Below, in pieces: positions 47,130 to 55,914 of a stretch of 64,000 nucleotides of DNA. A model generated the notes under the pieces. It made no database searches and was not told the origin of the DNA. It saw only the letters and a list, made by a program, of their open reading frames with translations. The DNA comes from Ponticoccus litoralis (GTDB lineage: Bacteria; Pseudomonadota; Alphaproteobacteria; Rhodobacterales; Rhodobacteraceae): NCBI RefSeq assembly GCF_039769985.1, contig NZ_JBDNCH010000002.1, positions 1,054,001-1,118,000 on the forward strand. Direction: 5' to 3'. Made by a program: the position numbers and the translations under genes. Every line of letters starts with the position of its first letter. Position 1 is the first letter of the stretch.

Positions 47130-48545
47130 TCATAGCTCGGATTGCCTTCTGGTCAGCCACAACTGGGCGAAGGTGAAGACCGCGATCACCAGCGCCATGA
47201 GGATCGAGCCCGCCGCCGCCTGCCCGTAGTCGGGATTGTTCGAAGAAAAGGCCGTCTCGTAGATGTTCTGCACCACCATGAAGGTCTCGCGCCCCGGGCC
47301 GCCGCCGGTCAGCAGGTAGACCTCGTCGAAGATCTGGAAGCTGCGGATCAGGCTGAGCACGATCACCACGGTCAGCGTCGGCATGACCAGCGGCAGGGTG
47401 ATCCGCCAGAAGGCGCGCCAGGATGTCGTGGCGTCCATGCGCGCGGCCTCGTACAGATCGCGGGGGATGGCCTGCAGCCCGGCCAGCAGGATCAGCATGT
47501 AGAACCCCATGTGCGACCAGCAGAAGACGAAGACCAGCCAGAAGAACGGCCAGCCGGTGTTGGGCGTGACCAGCCAGTTGGTCGGGCGGTAGCGGCCGAA
47601 GTCGAAGACCGCGTCGAACTGGATCGCCAGCAGCATGGCCGCCGCCAGCACCGCCGCCAGCGTCAGCGCCGCGCGCGCGGCGCGGTCGCCCGCCACGCAG
47701 CAGAGCAGCCCGGCGGCCAGCGCCGCGCCCGCCAGCGTCGAGCCCGGCAGGCCCAGCAGGCTCAGCGGCTGCGCCCGGGCCGCCAGCAGCACGAAGAGCC
47801 CCGCGAAGACCGCCGTCCATGCCAGCGACGGCCCCTGCCCCGCGCGCAGGGCGCGTTCGGTGACCACCATCAGCAGGATGCCCATGAGCACCGTCATCAC
47901 GATATCGAACCCGGCCAGTCCCGCCAGCGCCGTAAGGCCGCCCTGCGCCTCGCCCACCACCGCGTTCAGCGCGCCTTTGCGGTGCAGGACCCAGTTCCAG
48001 ATGTTGGCGATCACCACCGGCGACAGCATCACCGGGTAGAAGAACATCGCCCGCCAGAAGCCGCGCCCCTTTATGTCGCGGTTCACCACCAGCGCCGTGA
48101 CCATGGCCGTCGCGACCATGACCGGCACCTGCACCACGACAAACAGCAGCGTGTTCCACATCCCCGTCCAGAAGTTATAGCCCGCATTCGTGCAGGTCTT
48201 GGGGATCAGCAGGTTGTCGCAGTCGAAGAGTTCCGCGAATTTCTGCAGGCCCACGAAGGGCCGGTCGAAGAGCGCGATGGACGAGCCCCCGGTCATCGAG
48301 ACGTAGAGGTTCAGCAGCATCGGCAGGAAGGTGAAGAAGCCGAAGATCAGCAGGTTCGGCAGAAGCAGCGCATAGGGCACCCCACCCCGGCCAAAGACCC
48401 GCTGCGCGAGGTCGACCGGGACGCCCAGCAGGTCCATGGCGAATTGCGGCGTCTGTCGCAGCCCGTAGCGGCGGCGCGACAGCAACCACAGCGACCCGCC
48501 CAACAGCCAGACCGCCCCCAACACCGCCAACAAAAGACCGGCCAA
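47130..48545 (-). CDS. Sugar ABC transporter permease (MalF type) with internal membrane insert
   Basis: A 471-residue permease; typical members are about 300. After an N-terminal helix and basic linker (WLLSRRRYGLRQTPQFAMDL) come PYALLLPNLLIFGFFTFLPM and the normal core WRAMFFYPVMLSPVVIANIW. At NWVLHRKGALNAVV the usual sequence is interrupted by ~130 mostly hydrophobic residues with about four helices (FDIVMTVLMGILLMVVTERA, a WTAVFAGLFVLLAARAQPLS segment, LTLAAVLAAAMLLAIQFDAV). It then resumes at FFWLVFVFCWSHMGFYMLIL and the EAA loop EAARMDATTSWRAFWRITLP. No frameshift is seen. Confidence 0.92.
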   Translation of the reverse strand: MAGLLLAVLGAVWLLGGSLWLLSRRRYGLRQTPQFAMDLLGVPVDLAQRVFGRGGVPYALLLPNLLIFGFFTFLPMLLNLYVSMTGGSSIALFDRPFVGLQKFAELFDCDNLLIPKTCTNAGYNFWTGMWNTLLFVVVQVPVMVATAMVTALVVNRDIKGRGFWRAMFFYPVMLSPVVIANIWNWVLHRKGALNAVVGEAQGGLTALAGLAGFDIVMTVLMGILLMVVTERALRAGQGPSLAWTAVFAGLFVLLAARAQPLSLLGLPGSTLAGAALAAGLLCCVAGDRAARAALTLAAVLAAAMLLAIQFDAVFDFGRYRPTNWLVTPNTGWPFFWLVFVFCWSHMGFYMLILLAGLQAIPRDLYEAARMDATTSWRAFWRITLPLVMPTLTVVIVLSLIRSFQIFDEVYLLTGGGPGRETFMVVQNIYETAFSSNNPDYGQAAAGSILMALVIAVFTFAQLWLTRRQSEL

Positions 48546-48600
48546 GCGGGCCCTCCCCCTGTGCCGGCAGGCCGGAGAAACCGGCCCGCCGCCTCACGCC

Positions 48601-49878
48601 TCAGCGCGCGTTGGTTTCCAGCTCTTCGCCGATCTTGTCCATCGCCTCGTCCAGCGTCAGCTCTCCGTTCATCGCGGCAGAGAGGTACTGGACCGTGGCG
48701 TTGTACATGACAAAGCCGAACTTGTCGCCCTGCAGGTCATAGGCCTGCGGGGTCTGTTCGGCTGCCGCCGCCGCCATCTCGGTGAAGCGCGCCAGGGCCT
48801 TGGCCACCGCATCGGAGGCGCCCGCCGACTGGTAATCCAGCCCCTCGGCCTGCAGGCCCGCGTGGGCGGGAATGGCGAAGGTGCGGGTGTACCACTCGCG
48901 CGCCTGCTCTTCTTCGGCCATCCATGCGACGAACTGCGCCGCCGCCTCTTCCTGCGCGGCATCGCCCGACTTGAAGGCGACGAAACCCTGCCCGCCCGGC
49001 ATCACGCCGCAGCCCTCGGGACCGCAGGGCACCGGCACCACGGCCCAGTCGAAGGCATCGCCCACGTTGTCGTGCACATTCGCGGTGTTCCACGAGCCGG
49101 ACATGTAGAAGGGCACTTCCTGGTTGAAGAACAGCTCGTTTCCGTTGGTGTATTTGGCGCCCGAGGCGGCGGGCCAGATATCGGGCGGCATCAGGCCGCT
49201 TTCGTGCCAGTCGAGCATCATCTGCGCGAAGGTGCGGAACCCCTCGTCGACCACGAGATGCCCCTGATCGTCGTAATAGGCCGCCCCGTAGGACATGGCG
49301 GGGCCCGCCATGCGGTGGCCCGAGCGGTCCATGACCATCCCGGCATAGCTGCCGGTCGCATCCATCACCGCCTGCGCCGCCTCGGCCCAGTCCTCCCAGG
49401 TCGCGCCCGGTTCCGGCAGATCGACGCCCGCCTCTTCGAACATCGTGAGGTTCACGTAGGGCCCCGTGACCGTCATCTCGGTGTGAAAGCCGTAGATGCC
49501 GCCCTCGGTGCCCGCGCGATACCACGGCAGGACGGCGCCATAGGCCTCTTCCCATGCGGCGGCATCGACATGGGGCGTGAGGTCGACGTAATAGGGCTGC
49601 AAACCGCCGAGGTTGGTGACAAAGGACAGGTCCGGACCGGTCCCGGCCTCCAGCTGGATCGGCAGCTGTTCGCGGATGACGTTGTAGCCCACCGCGTTCA
49701 GCGTGATCGCCACCTCGGGGTTCTGTTCCTGGTAGCGGTCGGCGAACTCCTGAACGATGGCGGCCTTGCCGTCGACGTCCGAGATCATCAGGTCGATCTC
49801 CACTGCCCAGCCCGCCGAAGCCGACAGCAGGGCAAGCGTCGAAACCGACGCGGCCACGCCCGCGCGCATGAAAGTCAT
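48601..49878 (-). CDS. Sugar ABC transporter substrate-binding protein (SBP family 1)
   Basis: A 425-residue periplasmic binding protein. Signal peptide AGVAASVSTLALLSASAGWA; then VQEFADRYQEQNPEVAITL, GTGPDLSFVTNLGGL, AVLPWYRAGTEGGIYGFHTE, FFNQEVPFYMSGSWNTANV and GGQGFVAFKSGDAAQEEAAA, all typical of extracellular solute-binding family 1. Start at ATG 49878, with GGAG 8 nt upstream. First gene of the sugar operon; it and the two long permeases should be a matched set. Ligand unknown. Confidence 0.93.
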   Translation of the reverse strand: MTFMRAGVAASVSTLALLSASAGWAVEIDLMISDVDGKAAIVQEFADRYQEQNPEVAITLNAVGYNVIREQLPIQLEAGTGPDLSFVTNLGGLQPYYVDLTPHVDAAAWEEAYGAVLPWYRAGTEGGIYGFHTEMTVTGPYVNLTMFEEAGVDLPEPGATWEDWAEAAQAVMDATGSYAGMVMDRSGHRMAGPAMSYGAAYYDDQGHLVVDEGFRTFAQMMLDWHESGLMPPDIWPAASGAKYTNGNELFFNQEVPFYMSGSWNTANVHDNVGDAFDWAVVPVPCGPEGCGVMPGGQGFVAFKSGDAAQEEAAAQFVAWMAEEEQAREWYTRTFAIPAHAGLQAEGLDYQSAGASDAVAKALARFTEMAAAAAEQTPQAYDLQGDKFGFVMYNATVQYLSAAMNGELTLDEAMDKIGEELETNAR

Positions 49879-50172
49879 TGGTATCTCCTCCCGGTTGGTC
49901 GTGCCGCCCCAGCGGCCGGTCTTGGGGAGAGTGTGGAAAAGCTTTGGCCGGGGGTCAACCGTCATGACCACCCGCCCCGCCCAAGTGATTGACGATTGAT
50001 CCATCCGCCAAGGGGGCCGGTCCGGGGCAACTGCGGTCAGCCTCTTCACGCCATGCCGGCGGCGGGCAAGTCGGGGCCGCCGCGTGAAACCGGCGTTTGT
50101 CCCGCTCGGACAGGGAGCGCGCGCGCTGCCCCCATCTGCTGGATCGGCCCCTGCGGCGGGGCGCCGACGGGC

Positions 50173-50991
50173 TCAGGCCAGCCCGGCCCGGGCCTCCCAG
50201 TCGCAGCCGTGTTCCACCACCTCGCCGTCCCATGCGAAGGGCACCTGATGGATGACCACATCCTCGCCGCGGAACAGCACGACGCGGTAGGACGGCTCCA
50301 GCGCGGCGGACAGGCTGACATCCGCATTGGCCAGCGTCGGGATGGTCTGGTGCACCGTCGAGGGCACGCCCGAGAAGGGAATGCCCGCCAGTGTCCCGCA
50401 CAGCGGTTCGTGCACGTGGCCGAAGAAGATATGCGCGATGCGGTCGCGGTGCGCCTTCAGGATCGCGCGCAGCGGGGCCTGATCCTCGTCCACCACCGAC
50501 AGCAGGTCCGTGGCCGGATCGCCAAGATGCAGCGGGTTGTGGTGGAAGAACAGGAAGGCGCGCTCTGCCCCCTCAAGCTGGGCCGCCAGCCAGCTGCGCC
50601 GCTTGTCGCAGAAATGCCCGCGATGGGTTTGCGCGCGGGTCGTGTCGCAATAGACAAAGCGGCCCTCGGGCAGGTCCTCGGCGTGGTTGACGAAGCCATG
50701 CGCATCGACCGGATGGCTGGGAAAGGCGGCAAGGAAGCCGGGCCGGCAATCGTGGTTGCCGATCATCAGCCGAACCGGCATCGGCAGAACCTGCAGAGCC
50801 TGCCGCAGGGCGACATAGGCCTCGGGATCGGCGCGGTCGGTCAGGTCGCCGGTGATCACCAGCCGCTGCGCGTCGCGATGATGCTCGGCGATATGGCCGA
50901 AGGCGCGGGCAAGCCGGGCATGCGGGTCGATCCCCTCGATCAGGCGACCGGGCACGCCAAGATGGATGTCCGACATATGGATGAACTTCAC
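50173..50991 (-). CDS. Metallophosphoesterase (CpdA/UgpQ-type phosphodiesterase)
   Basis: A 272-residue calcineurin-like enzyme with every metal motif: MSDIHLGVPG, GDLTDR, IGNHDCR, FFHHNPLHL and FGHVHEP. Members hydrolyse cAMP or glycerophosphodiester-type substrates. It lies upstream of the sugar operon in the same direction with a ~290-bp gap, so cotranscription is possible but not shown. If the importer carries a phosphodiester-linked sugar, this could be its first enzyme; that is speculation. Confidence 0.9.
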   Translation of the reverse strand: MKFIHMSDIHLGVPGRLIEGIDPHARLARAFGHIAEHHRDAQRLVITGDLTDRADPEAYVALRQALQVLPMPVRLMIGNHDCRPGFLAAFPSHPVDAHGFVNHAEDLPEGRFVYCDTTRAQTHRGHFCDKRRSWLAAQLEGAERAFLFFHHNPLHLGDPATDLLSVVDEDQAPLRAILKAHRDRIAHIFFGHVHEPLCGTLAGIPFSGVPSTVHQTIPTLANADVSLSAALEPSYRVVLFRGEDVVIHQVPFAWDGEVVEHGCDWEARAGLA

Positions 50992-51088
50992 GTCCGCGTC
51001 CCTTTCATGCGACTCTGCCGCAGCCTAGACGGATTTTGTCACGGGGATACGACAGCGCAACAATTCCCGCCCACCTGCGGGCGGCAAA

Positions 51089-51117
51089 TTGACAAGCCGC
51101 GCGCGGGCGGCAACTCT
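51089..51117 (+). promoter_or_regulatory. Candidate promoter of the polar amino acid importer
   Basis: TTGACA (51089-51094) with a 17-bp spacer and AACTCT (51112-51117), about 32 bp before the first ATG. The -35 is perfect and the -10 poor. A GC-rich dyad (CCCGC-N6-GCGGG) lies just upstream at about 51066-51081. Confidence 0.35.
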
Positions 51118-51148
51118 GGCGCCGTCACTCCTCCGAAAGGCCCCCGTC

Positions 51149-51961
51149 ATGCTTCGCCTCGCAACCGCCGCCAGCCTACTTGCGCTTGCCTCCGCCGCCA
51201 CTGCCCAGGACTGTGCCGCGGGCAAGACCCTGACAGAAGGCACGCTGACCATCGCCACCGGCAACCCGGCCTATTTTCCCTGGGTGATCGACGACAACCC
51301 GGAATCGGGCGAAGGCTTCGAGGCCGCCGTGGCCTATGCGCTGGCGGCAGAGATGGGCTTTGACGCCGAGGCGGTGACCTGGGTCCGGTCCTCCTTCGAT
51401 CAGGCGATCCAGCCCGGCGCGAAGGATTTCGACCTGAACATGCAGCAGTTTTCCATCACCCCCGAGCGCGAGCAGATCGTGGATTTCTCGGCACCCTATT
51501 ACACCTCGGCCATGGCGGTGCTGACGACGCAGCGCGTGGTGGAGGCGGGCGCGACACCGGCGCTCGACAGCCTGAAGGGGCTGGTCTGGGGCGCCGATGC
51601 CAACACCACCGCCGTGCCGATGCTGACCGACCTGATCGGGCCCGAGACGCAACCGATGCTGTATAACGACAATGTCGACGTGACGGCGGCCATGCAGGCG
51701 GGCCAGATCGACGCCGCGCTGTTCGACCTGCCGACGGCGCTGTACCTTGCTGCTGTGGCGGTCCCGGACGGGGTGCTGCTGGGCCAGTTCCCGCCCGAGC
51801 GGACCGAGAACCCGGACCAGTTCGGCATCCTGATGGAAGACGGCAGCCCGCTGAAGGACTGCGTCGATTCTGCGCTGACGGCCCTGAAGGACAGCGGCAG
51901 GCTGGCAGAGCTAGAGGCCCAGTGGTTGCAGGAAACCACCGGCGTACCGGTGATCGAGTAA
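51149..51961 (+). CDS. Polar amino acid ABC transporter substrate-binding protein (SBP family 3)
   Basis: A 270-residue periplasmic receptor. It has signal peptide MLRLATAASLLALASAATAQ, then GTLTIATGNPAYFPWVIDDN, EGFEAAVAYALAAEMGF, FDLNMQQFSITPEREQIVDF and SAPYYTSAMAVLT, the SBP_bac_3 signature region. The start region resembles receptors for polar or cyclic amino acids; the ligand is not predicted. First of three coupled genes. Confidence 0.93.
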   Translation: MLRLATAASLLALASAATAQDCAAGKTLTEGTLTIATGNPAYFPWVIDDNPESGEGFEAAVAYALAAEMGFDAEAVTWVRSSFDQAIQPGAKDFDLNMQQFSITPEREQIVDFSAPYYTSAMAVLTTQRVVEAGATPALDSLKGLVWGADANTTAVPMLTDLIGPETQPMLYNDNVDVTAAMQAGQIDAALFDLPTALYLAAVAVPDGVLLGQFPPERTENPDQFGILMEDGSPLKDCVDSALTALKDSGRLAELEAQWLQETTGVPVIE

Positions 51962-51971
51962 CCGCGCAGGC

Positions 51972-52784
51972 ATGACCACCCGCAGACAGATCTACGAGGC
52001 CCGGCAGCGCCGCCGGGCCAACCTGATCGCCGCCGGATCGACGGCGGCGGTTGTCATCGCGCTTTACGTGCTGATCCCGCTGGCGCCCGGCTGGGCCGCG
52101 GTCAAGCGTGTGTTCTTCAACGCAGAGGTCTTCGCCAAGACCTTTCCGGGGCTGCTGAACGCCTTCCTTCTGGATATCGCAATCTTCCTCTGGTGCGCGC
52201 CGCTGATCGCCGCGCTGGGGCTGGCCGTGGCCATCGCCCGCGACCTGCGCAACCCGGCGCTGACGCCGCTCAGGCTGGCGGCGGTGGCCTTTACCGACAT
52301 CTTCCGGGGCCTGCCGGTGATCCTTGTGATCTACCTGATCGGCTTCGGCATCCCGGGTCTCGGCCTGCCGCGCCCATGGAATTCGCCCTACCTCTGGGGG
52401 TCTCTGGCGCTGATCCTCGTCTATTCCGCCTATGTGGCAGAGGTCCTGCGTTCGGGCATCGAGTCGATCCACGCCTCGCAACGCTCCGCCGCGCTGTCGC
52501 TGGGTCTGTCACCCTCGGACAGCATGCGCTTCGTGATCCTGCCGCAGGCGATCCGCCGCGTCGTGCCCGCAAACATGAACCTCTTCATCGCCCTGCAGAA
52601 GGACGTGGCGCTTCTGTCCTTCATCGGCCCGGTCGAGATCTTCCGGCAGGCCGGTGTCTACAAGTCGCTGATGGCGAACTTCACGCCCTATGTCGGCGCC
52701 GCGCTGATCTTCCTTGCGCTGACCATCCCCGCGACGCGCTACGCCGACCACCTGATGGCGCGGCAGAACCGGCGCACCGCCTGA
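51972..52784 (+). CDS. Polar amino acid ABC transporter permease
   Basis: A 270-residue HisM/GlnP-type permease. FPGLLNAFLLDIAIFLWCAP, FTDIFRGLPVILVIYLIGFG, YVAEVLRSGIESIHASQRSA and the EAA-like loop SLGLSPSDSMRFVILPQAIR identify the family. Only one permease is encoded, so it probably works as a homodimer. Its TGA overlaps the next ATG (TGATG). Confidence 0.95.
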   Translation: MTTRRQIYEARQRRRANLIAAGSTAAVVIALYVLIPLAPGWAAVKRVFFNAEVFAKTFPGLLNAFLLDIAIFLWCAPLIAALGLAVAIARDLRNPALTPLRLAAVAFTDIFRGLPVILVIYLIGFGIPGLGLPRPWNSPYLWGSLALILVYSAYVAEVLRSGIESIHASQRSAALSLGLSPSDSMRFVILPQAIRRVVPANMNLFIALQKDVALLSFIGPVEIFRQAGVYKSLMANFTPYVGAALIFLALTIPATRYADHLMARQNRRTA

Positions 52785-53506
52785 TGCTGGTGCTGCGCGA
52801 CATCCGCAAGAGCTTTGGCGGCACCTCCGTCTTGCAGGGCATCGACCTGACCGTGGGAGCCGGGCAGATGGTCTGCCTGATCGGCGCCTCTGGGTCCGGC
52901 AAGTCGACGCTTCTGCGCTGCATGAACCTGCTGGAGCCCATCGACGACGGGCAAATCCTGCTGGACGGCACGGATATCTCCGAGCCGGGACTGAACCCGC
53001 AGCCGGTCCGCCAGCAGATCGGCATGGTCTTTCAAAGCTACAACCTGTTTCCGCACATGACCGCGCTGGACAACGCGCTGCTGGCGCCGCGCCGGATCAA
53101 GCGCCTGTCCAAGGCCGCCCTGCTGCCCCCGGTCGAGGCGCTCTTTGCGCGGTTCGGGCTGCGCGACCGGATGCATCACTACCCCGACCAGCTGTCGGGC
53201 GGGCAGCAGCAGCGCGTCGCCATCGTGCGGGCGCTGGCGATGCAACCGCGCCTGATGCTCTTCGACGAGATCACCTCGGCGCTCGACCCCGAACTGGTGG
53301 GCGAAGTGCTGGACGTGCTGCGCCAGTTGCGCGCCGAGGGCATGACCATGGTCCTTGCCACGCATGAAATGGGCTTTGCCCGCGATCTGGCGGATACGGT
53401 GTGTTTCCTCGATCAGGGGCGCATTCTGGAACAGGGGCCGCCGGACAGGCTTTTTGGCGCCCCGCAGCAGGAGCGGACACGCGCGTTCCTCTCTCGCGTG
53501 CTGTAA
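52784..53506 (+). CDS. Polar amino acid ABC transporter ATP-binding protein
   Basis: A 240-residue GlnQ/HisP-type ATPase: Walker A GASGSGKST, Q-loop FQSYNLFPHMTALDNALLAP, signature LSGGQQQR, Walker B LMLFDEITSALDPELVGEVL and H-loop LATHEMGFARDLAD. Start at ATG 52784, overlapping the permease stop. Completes a minimal binding protein, permease and ATPase importer. Confidence 0.96.
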   Translation: MLVLRDIRKSFGGTSVLQGIDLTVGAGQMVCLIGASGSGKSTLLRCMNLLEPIDDGQILLDGTDISEPGLNPQPVRQQIGMVFQSYNLFPHMTALDNALLAPRRIKRLSKAALLPPVEALFARFGLRDRMHHYPDQLSGGQQQRVAIVRALAMQPRLMLFDEITSALDPELVGEVLDVLRQLRAEGMTMVLATHEMGFARDLADTVCFLDQGRILEQGPPDRLFGAPQQERTRAFLSRVL

Positions 53507-53612
53507 GGCCATCCAGACACCGCAAGGGTTGCGCAGACCCGCCCCTTCGGGGTCGGGTATTCCTTGGTCCGGTATTCCCACGTTGACTCAAAACCGTCCG
53601 CCGGGGAACATG

Positions 53613-53639
53613 AAAGCATCTTAATGACAATGCTTTTTT
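53613..53639 (+). terminator. AT-rich hairpin with T-run before the protease gene
   Basis: AAAGCAT (53613-53619) and ATGCTTT (53630-53636) form a 7-bp stem with a 10-nt loop and are followed by more Ts (T-run 53634-53639). It looks like a weak intrinsic terminator for the amino acid importer. It is only ~17 bp before the next ATG, so it could also act in that gene's leader. Confidence 0.4.
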
Positions 53640-53655
53640 CCGAAAGGGACTTCCG

Positions 53656-55860
53656 ATGCGCGCGCTGGCGGCACTGGCAATTCTGGCAACCTCGATCGGC
53701 CTGCCCGACCCCGGGCACGCGCAGGATTTCGTGGGCTTCGACCGGGCGAGCTTTGGCCGGGTGGTGCTGAACCGCACGGAATCCGCCGGGATCGACGATA
53801 TCGAGTTCGAGCTCTCGGTCGGCGATTACAACAACGAGCCGATCCAGACCTATTCGCCCACCAGCATCTTCCGCAAGATGGGCCTGTCGGTCGGGCGGCT
53901 GGACATCCTGACCGACAACGGCGTCTTTCCCTGCACCGCCTTCATCGTCGATGAAAAGCACCTGCTGACCAACCATCACTGCGTGCCCGGCATTCTGGAC
54001 AACGAACGGGCCAAGGCCACGCGCATCGACTCGGTCATGTTCGTGGCGGGTTACGTTCAGCAGGGCGTCGAGGAAGGCACCCAGCGCTACACCGTGATCC
54101 CGACGCCGGTCGAGACCTCGAAGGACCTGGATTACTCGGTGCTCGAGGTCATCGGCGACCCTAGCGCGGACTTCGGGCACCTGCGGCTGGCCTCTGCCCA
54201 GCACCACGACAACGACCCCTACCTTGTGATCGGCCACCCGATGGGCGAGGCGCAGCGGATCAGCCGAGAGAAGTGCCGCGCCAATGCGCCCGCGATCTCG
54301 AACCAGCGGCTGCTGCACACCTGCGACACGCTGCCGGGCAACTCCGGCTCTCCGGTGATCGACGCGGGGCTTCAGATGGTCGTGGGGCTGCACCACGCCG
54401 GGTCCAAGAAGGACTCCGTCAACTTCGCCATCCCGATGACCGCGATCCTCGAACAGTCGCAGGTGCTGAAGGCGGCGCTGACGGACGCGCCTGTCGAGGG
54501 GCCCGTCGAGGACCCCGGCCCCGACACCGCGCCCGACCCGGTCGACACGGCCGATCCCGTGGATCCGGTCGATCCCATCGACACCACCGACCCGGTGATC
54601 GAGGCGGCCCGGCTGTGCGATGCGCTCTACAACGAGGCCAAGGCCTTCGGCCAATGCTTCGCCTACGAGGCCTATCTGGAAACCTGCGCCCAGCACAGCT
54701 ATGCCATCTTCGCCCGATCCTACGTGACGGCGGAATGCTCGGACCCTGCCGATGACCCCATCGCCCCGCCCCCGGGCAACGATCCGGTCGTGGACCATGG
54801 CCCCCTGCGCCCGTGGTGCAACGCCTCGGTGCTGAACACCGCCGAGCGCACGATCTGCGGCGATGCCTACCTTGCCGGTCTGGACGAAAAGCTTGAGCGC
54901 GCCTACGGCAGCCAGTCCGGAGTCAGCACCGCGTCGCAGCAAAACGCCTGGCGGACCGGCACGCGCGACGCCTGCGGGTCGAACGCCTCCTGCCTGAGCC
55001 GCGCCATGATCGACCGCATCGCCTATCTGGAAACACCCCCCGCGCCCCGGCCCGACAGCGGCAAAGGCTACCGCATCGTCCGGGGCAACCACGCGCTGAC
55101 CAATGGCGAGTGCTACATCGTCACCGCCTCGCGCCCCTCGGTCGAGGCCGCCATCGCCTTTGCGCAAGAGTGGTTCCCGAACCGCCACGGCATCCGCATC
55201 TTCGGCTCTGACAACGGCTATTACGGCGTGATCATCGGCACGACGCCGCGCGGCTCTGCCGAGGCGCGGATCGCCAGCCTTGTCAGCGGGCGACAGGTGC
55301 CGGCGGACAGCTATTGCTCGACCGGCAGCCGCTACGTGCTGGAAGTGCTGCGCGGCGGCAGCGCGCCTGCGCCGGGCAGCTACACCATGTATGTCGACAA
55401 CAATGCCTCGGGCGGGCTGAACGTGCGGCGCGGGCCGGGCACCAACTACGGCGACTTCACCGAGATCGCGCCGGGCACGCAGGTGACCGTGCTGCGCGAT
55501 CAGGGCGACTGGTCGAACATCCGCATGCCCGACGGCCAGACCGGCTGGGTCTACCGCCCGCTGCTGACCAGCGCGACGCCGCATGTCCGCCAGTGCACGG
55601 CCCGGGTGGTGAACCTGCAGCCCTATTCCAACGCCTCGCGCGCCAACGGGCAGGGCTTTCTGAACATCCGCGCCGACGACAGCCCCCGCTCGCGCATCCT
55701 GTCAGAGGCCTACCTTGGCGACCAGCTGAAGGTGCTGGCGCAAAAGGGCAGCTGGGCCCGGGTCCGCTGCATCACGGGCCTATGCAATTCTCCCTACCGG
55801 GGCACCGGCGGTGCCACGGGTTGGGCCTCGAAGACATACCTGTCGATCAGGTGCCAATAA
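53656..55860 (+). CDS. Exported trypsin-like serine protease with LprI-like and tandem SH3b domains
   Basis: A 734-residue periplasmic multidomain protein. Signal peptide to about residue 22. Residues ~85-270 are a trypsin-like domain with the full triad: H108 in LLTNHHC, D159 in KDLDYSVLEV and S230 in GNSGSP. A Pro/Asp-rich linker (~280-320, PVDTADPVDPVDPID) follows. Residues ~385-455 resemble the LprI lysozyme-inhibitor family (WCNASVLNTAERTICGDAYL). Residues ~475-550 look SPOR-like. Two SH3b domains (~578-637, LNVRRGPGTNYGDF; ~650-732, FLNIRADDSPRSR) would bind peptidoglycan or proteins. First gene of a three-gene operon. Confidence 0.85.
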   Translation: MRALAALAILATSIGLPDPGHAQDFVGFDRASFGRVVLNRTESAGIDDIEFELSVGDYNNEPIQTYSPTSIFRKMGLSVGRLDILTDNGVFPCTAFIVDEKHLLTNHHCVPGILDNERAKATRIDSVMFVAGYVQQGVEEGTQRYTVIPTPVETSKDLDYSVLEVIGDPSADFGHLRLASAQHHDNDPYLVIGHPMGEAQRISREKCRANAPAISNQRLLHTCDTLPGNSGSPVIDAGLQMVVGLHHAGSKKDSVNFAIPMTAILEQSQVLKAALTDAPVEGPVEDPGPDTAPDPVDTADPVDPVDPIDTTDPVIEAARLCDALYNEAKAFGQCFAYEAYLETCAQHSYAIFARSYVTAECSDPADDPIAPPPGNDPVVDHGPLRPWCNASVLNTAERTICGDAYLAGLDEKLERAYGSQSGVSTASQQNAWRTGTRDACGSNASCLSRAMIDRIAYLETPPAPRPDSGKGYRIVRGNHALTNGECYIVTASRPSVEAAIAFAQEWFPNRHGIRIFGSDNGYYGVIIGTTPRGSAEARIASLVSGRQVPADSYCSTGSRYVLEVLRGGSAPAPGSYTMYVDNNASGGLNVRRGPGTNYGDFTEIAPGTQVTVLRDQGDWSNIRMPDGQTGWVYRPLLTSATPHVRQCTARVVNLQPYSNASRANGQGFLNIRADDSPRSRILSEAYLGDQLKVLAQKGSWARVRCITGLCNSPYRGTGGATGWASKTYLSIRCQ

Positions 55861-55914
55861 CCCGGCGGCACGGACACCGCCCGAACAGGACATCATTTGC
55901 AGAGGAAACGCGTT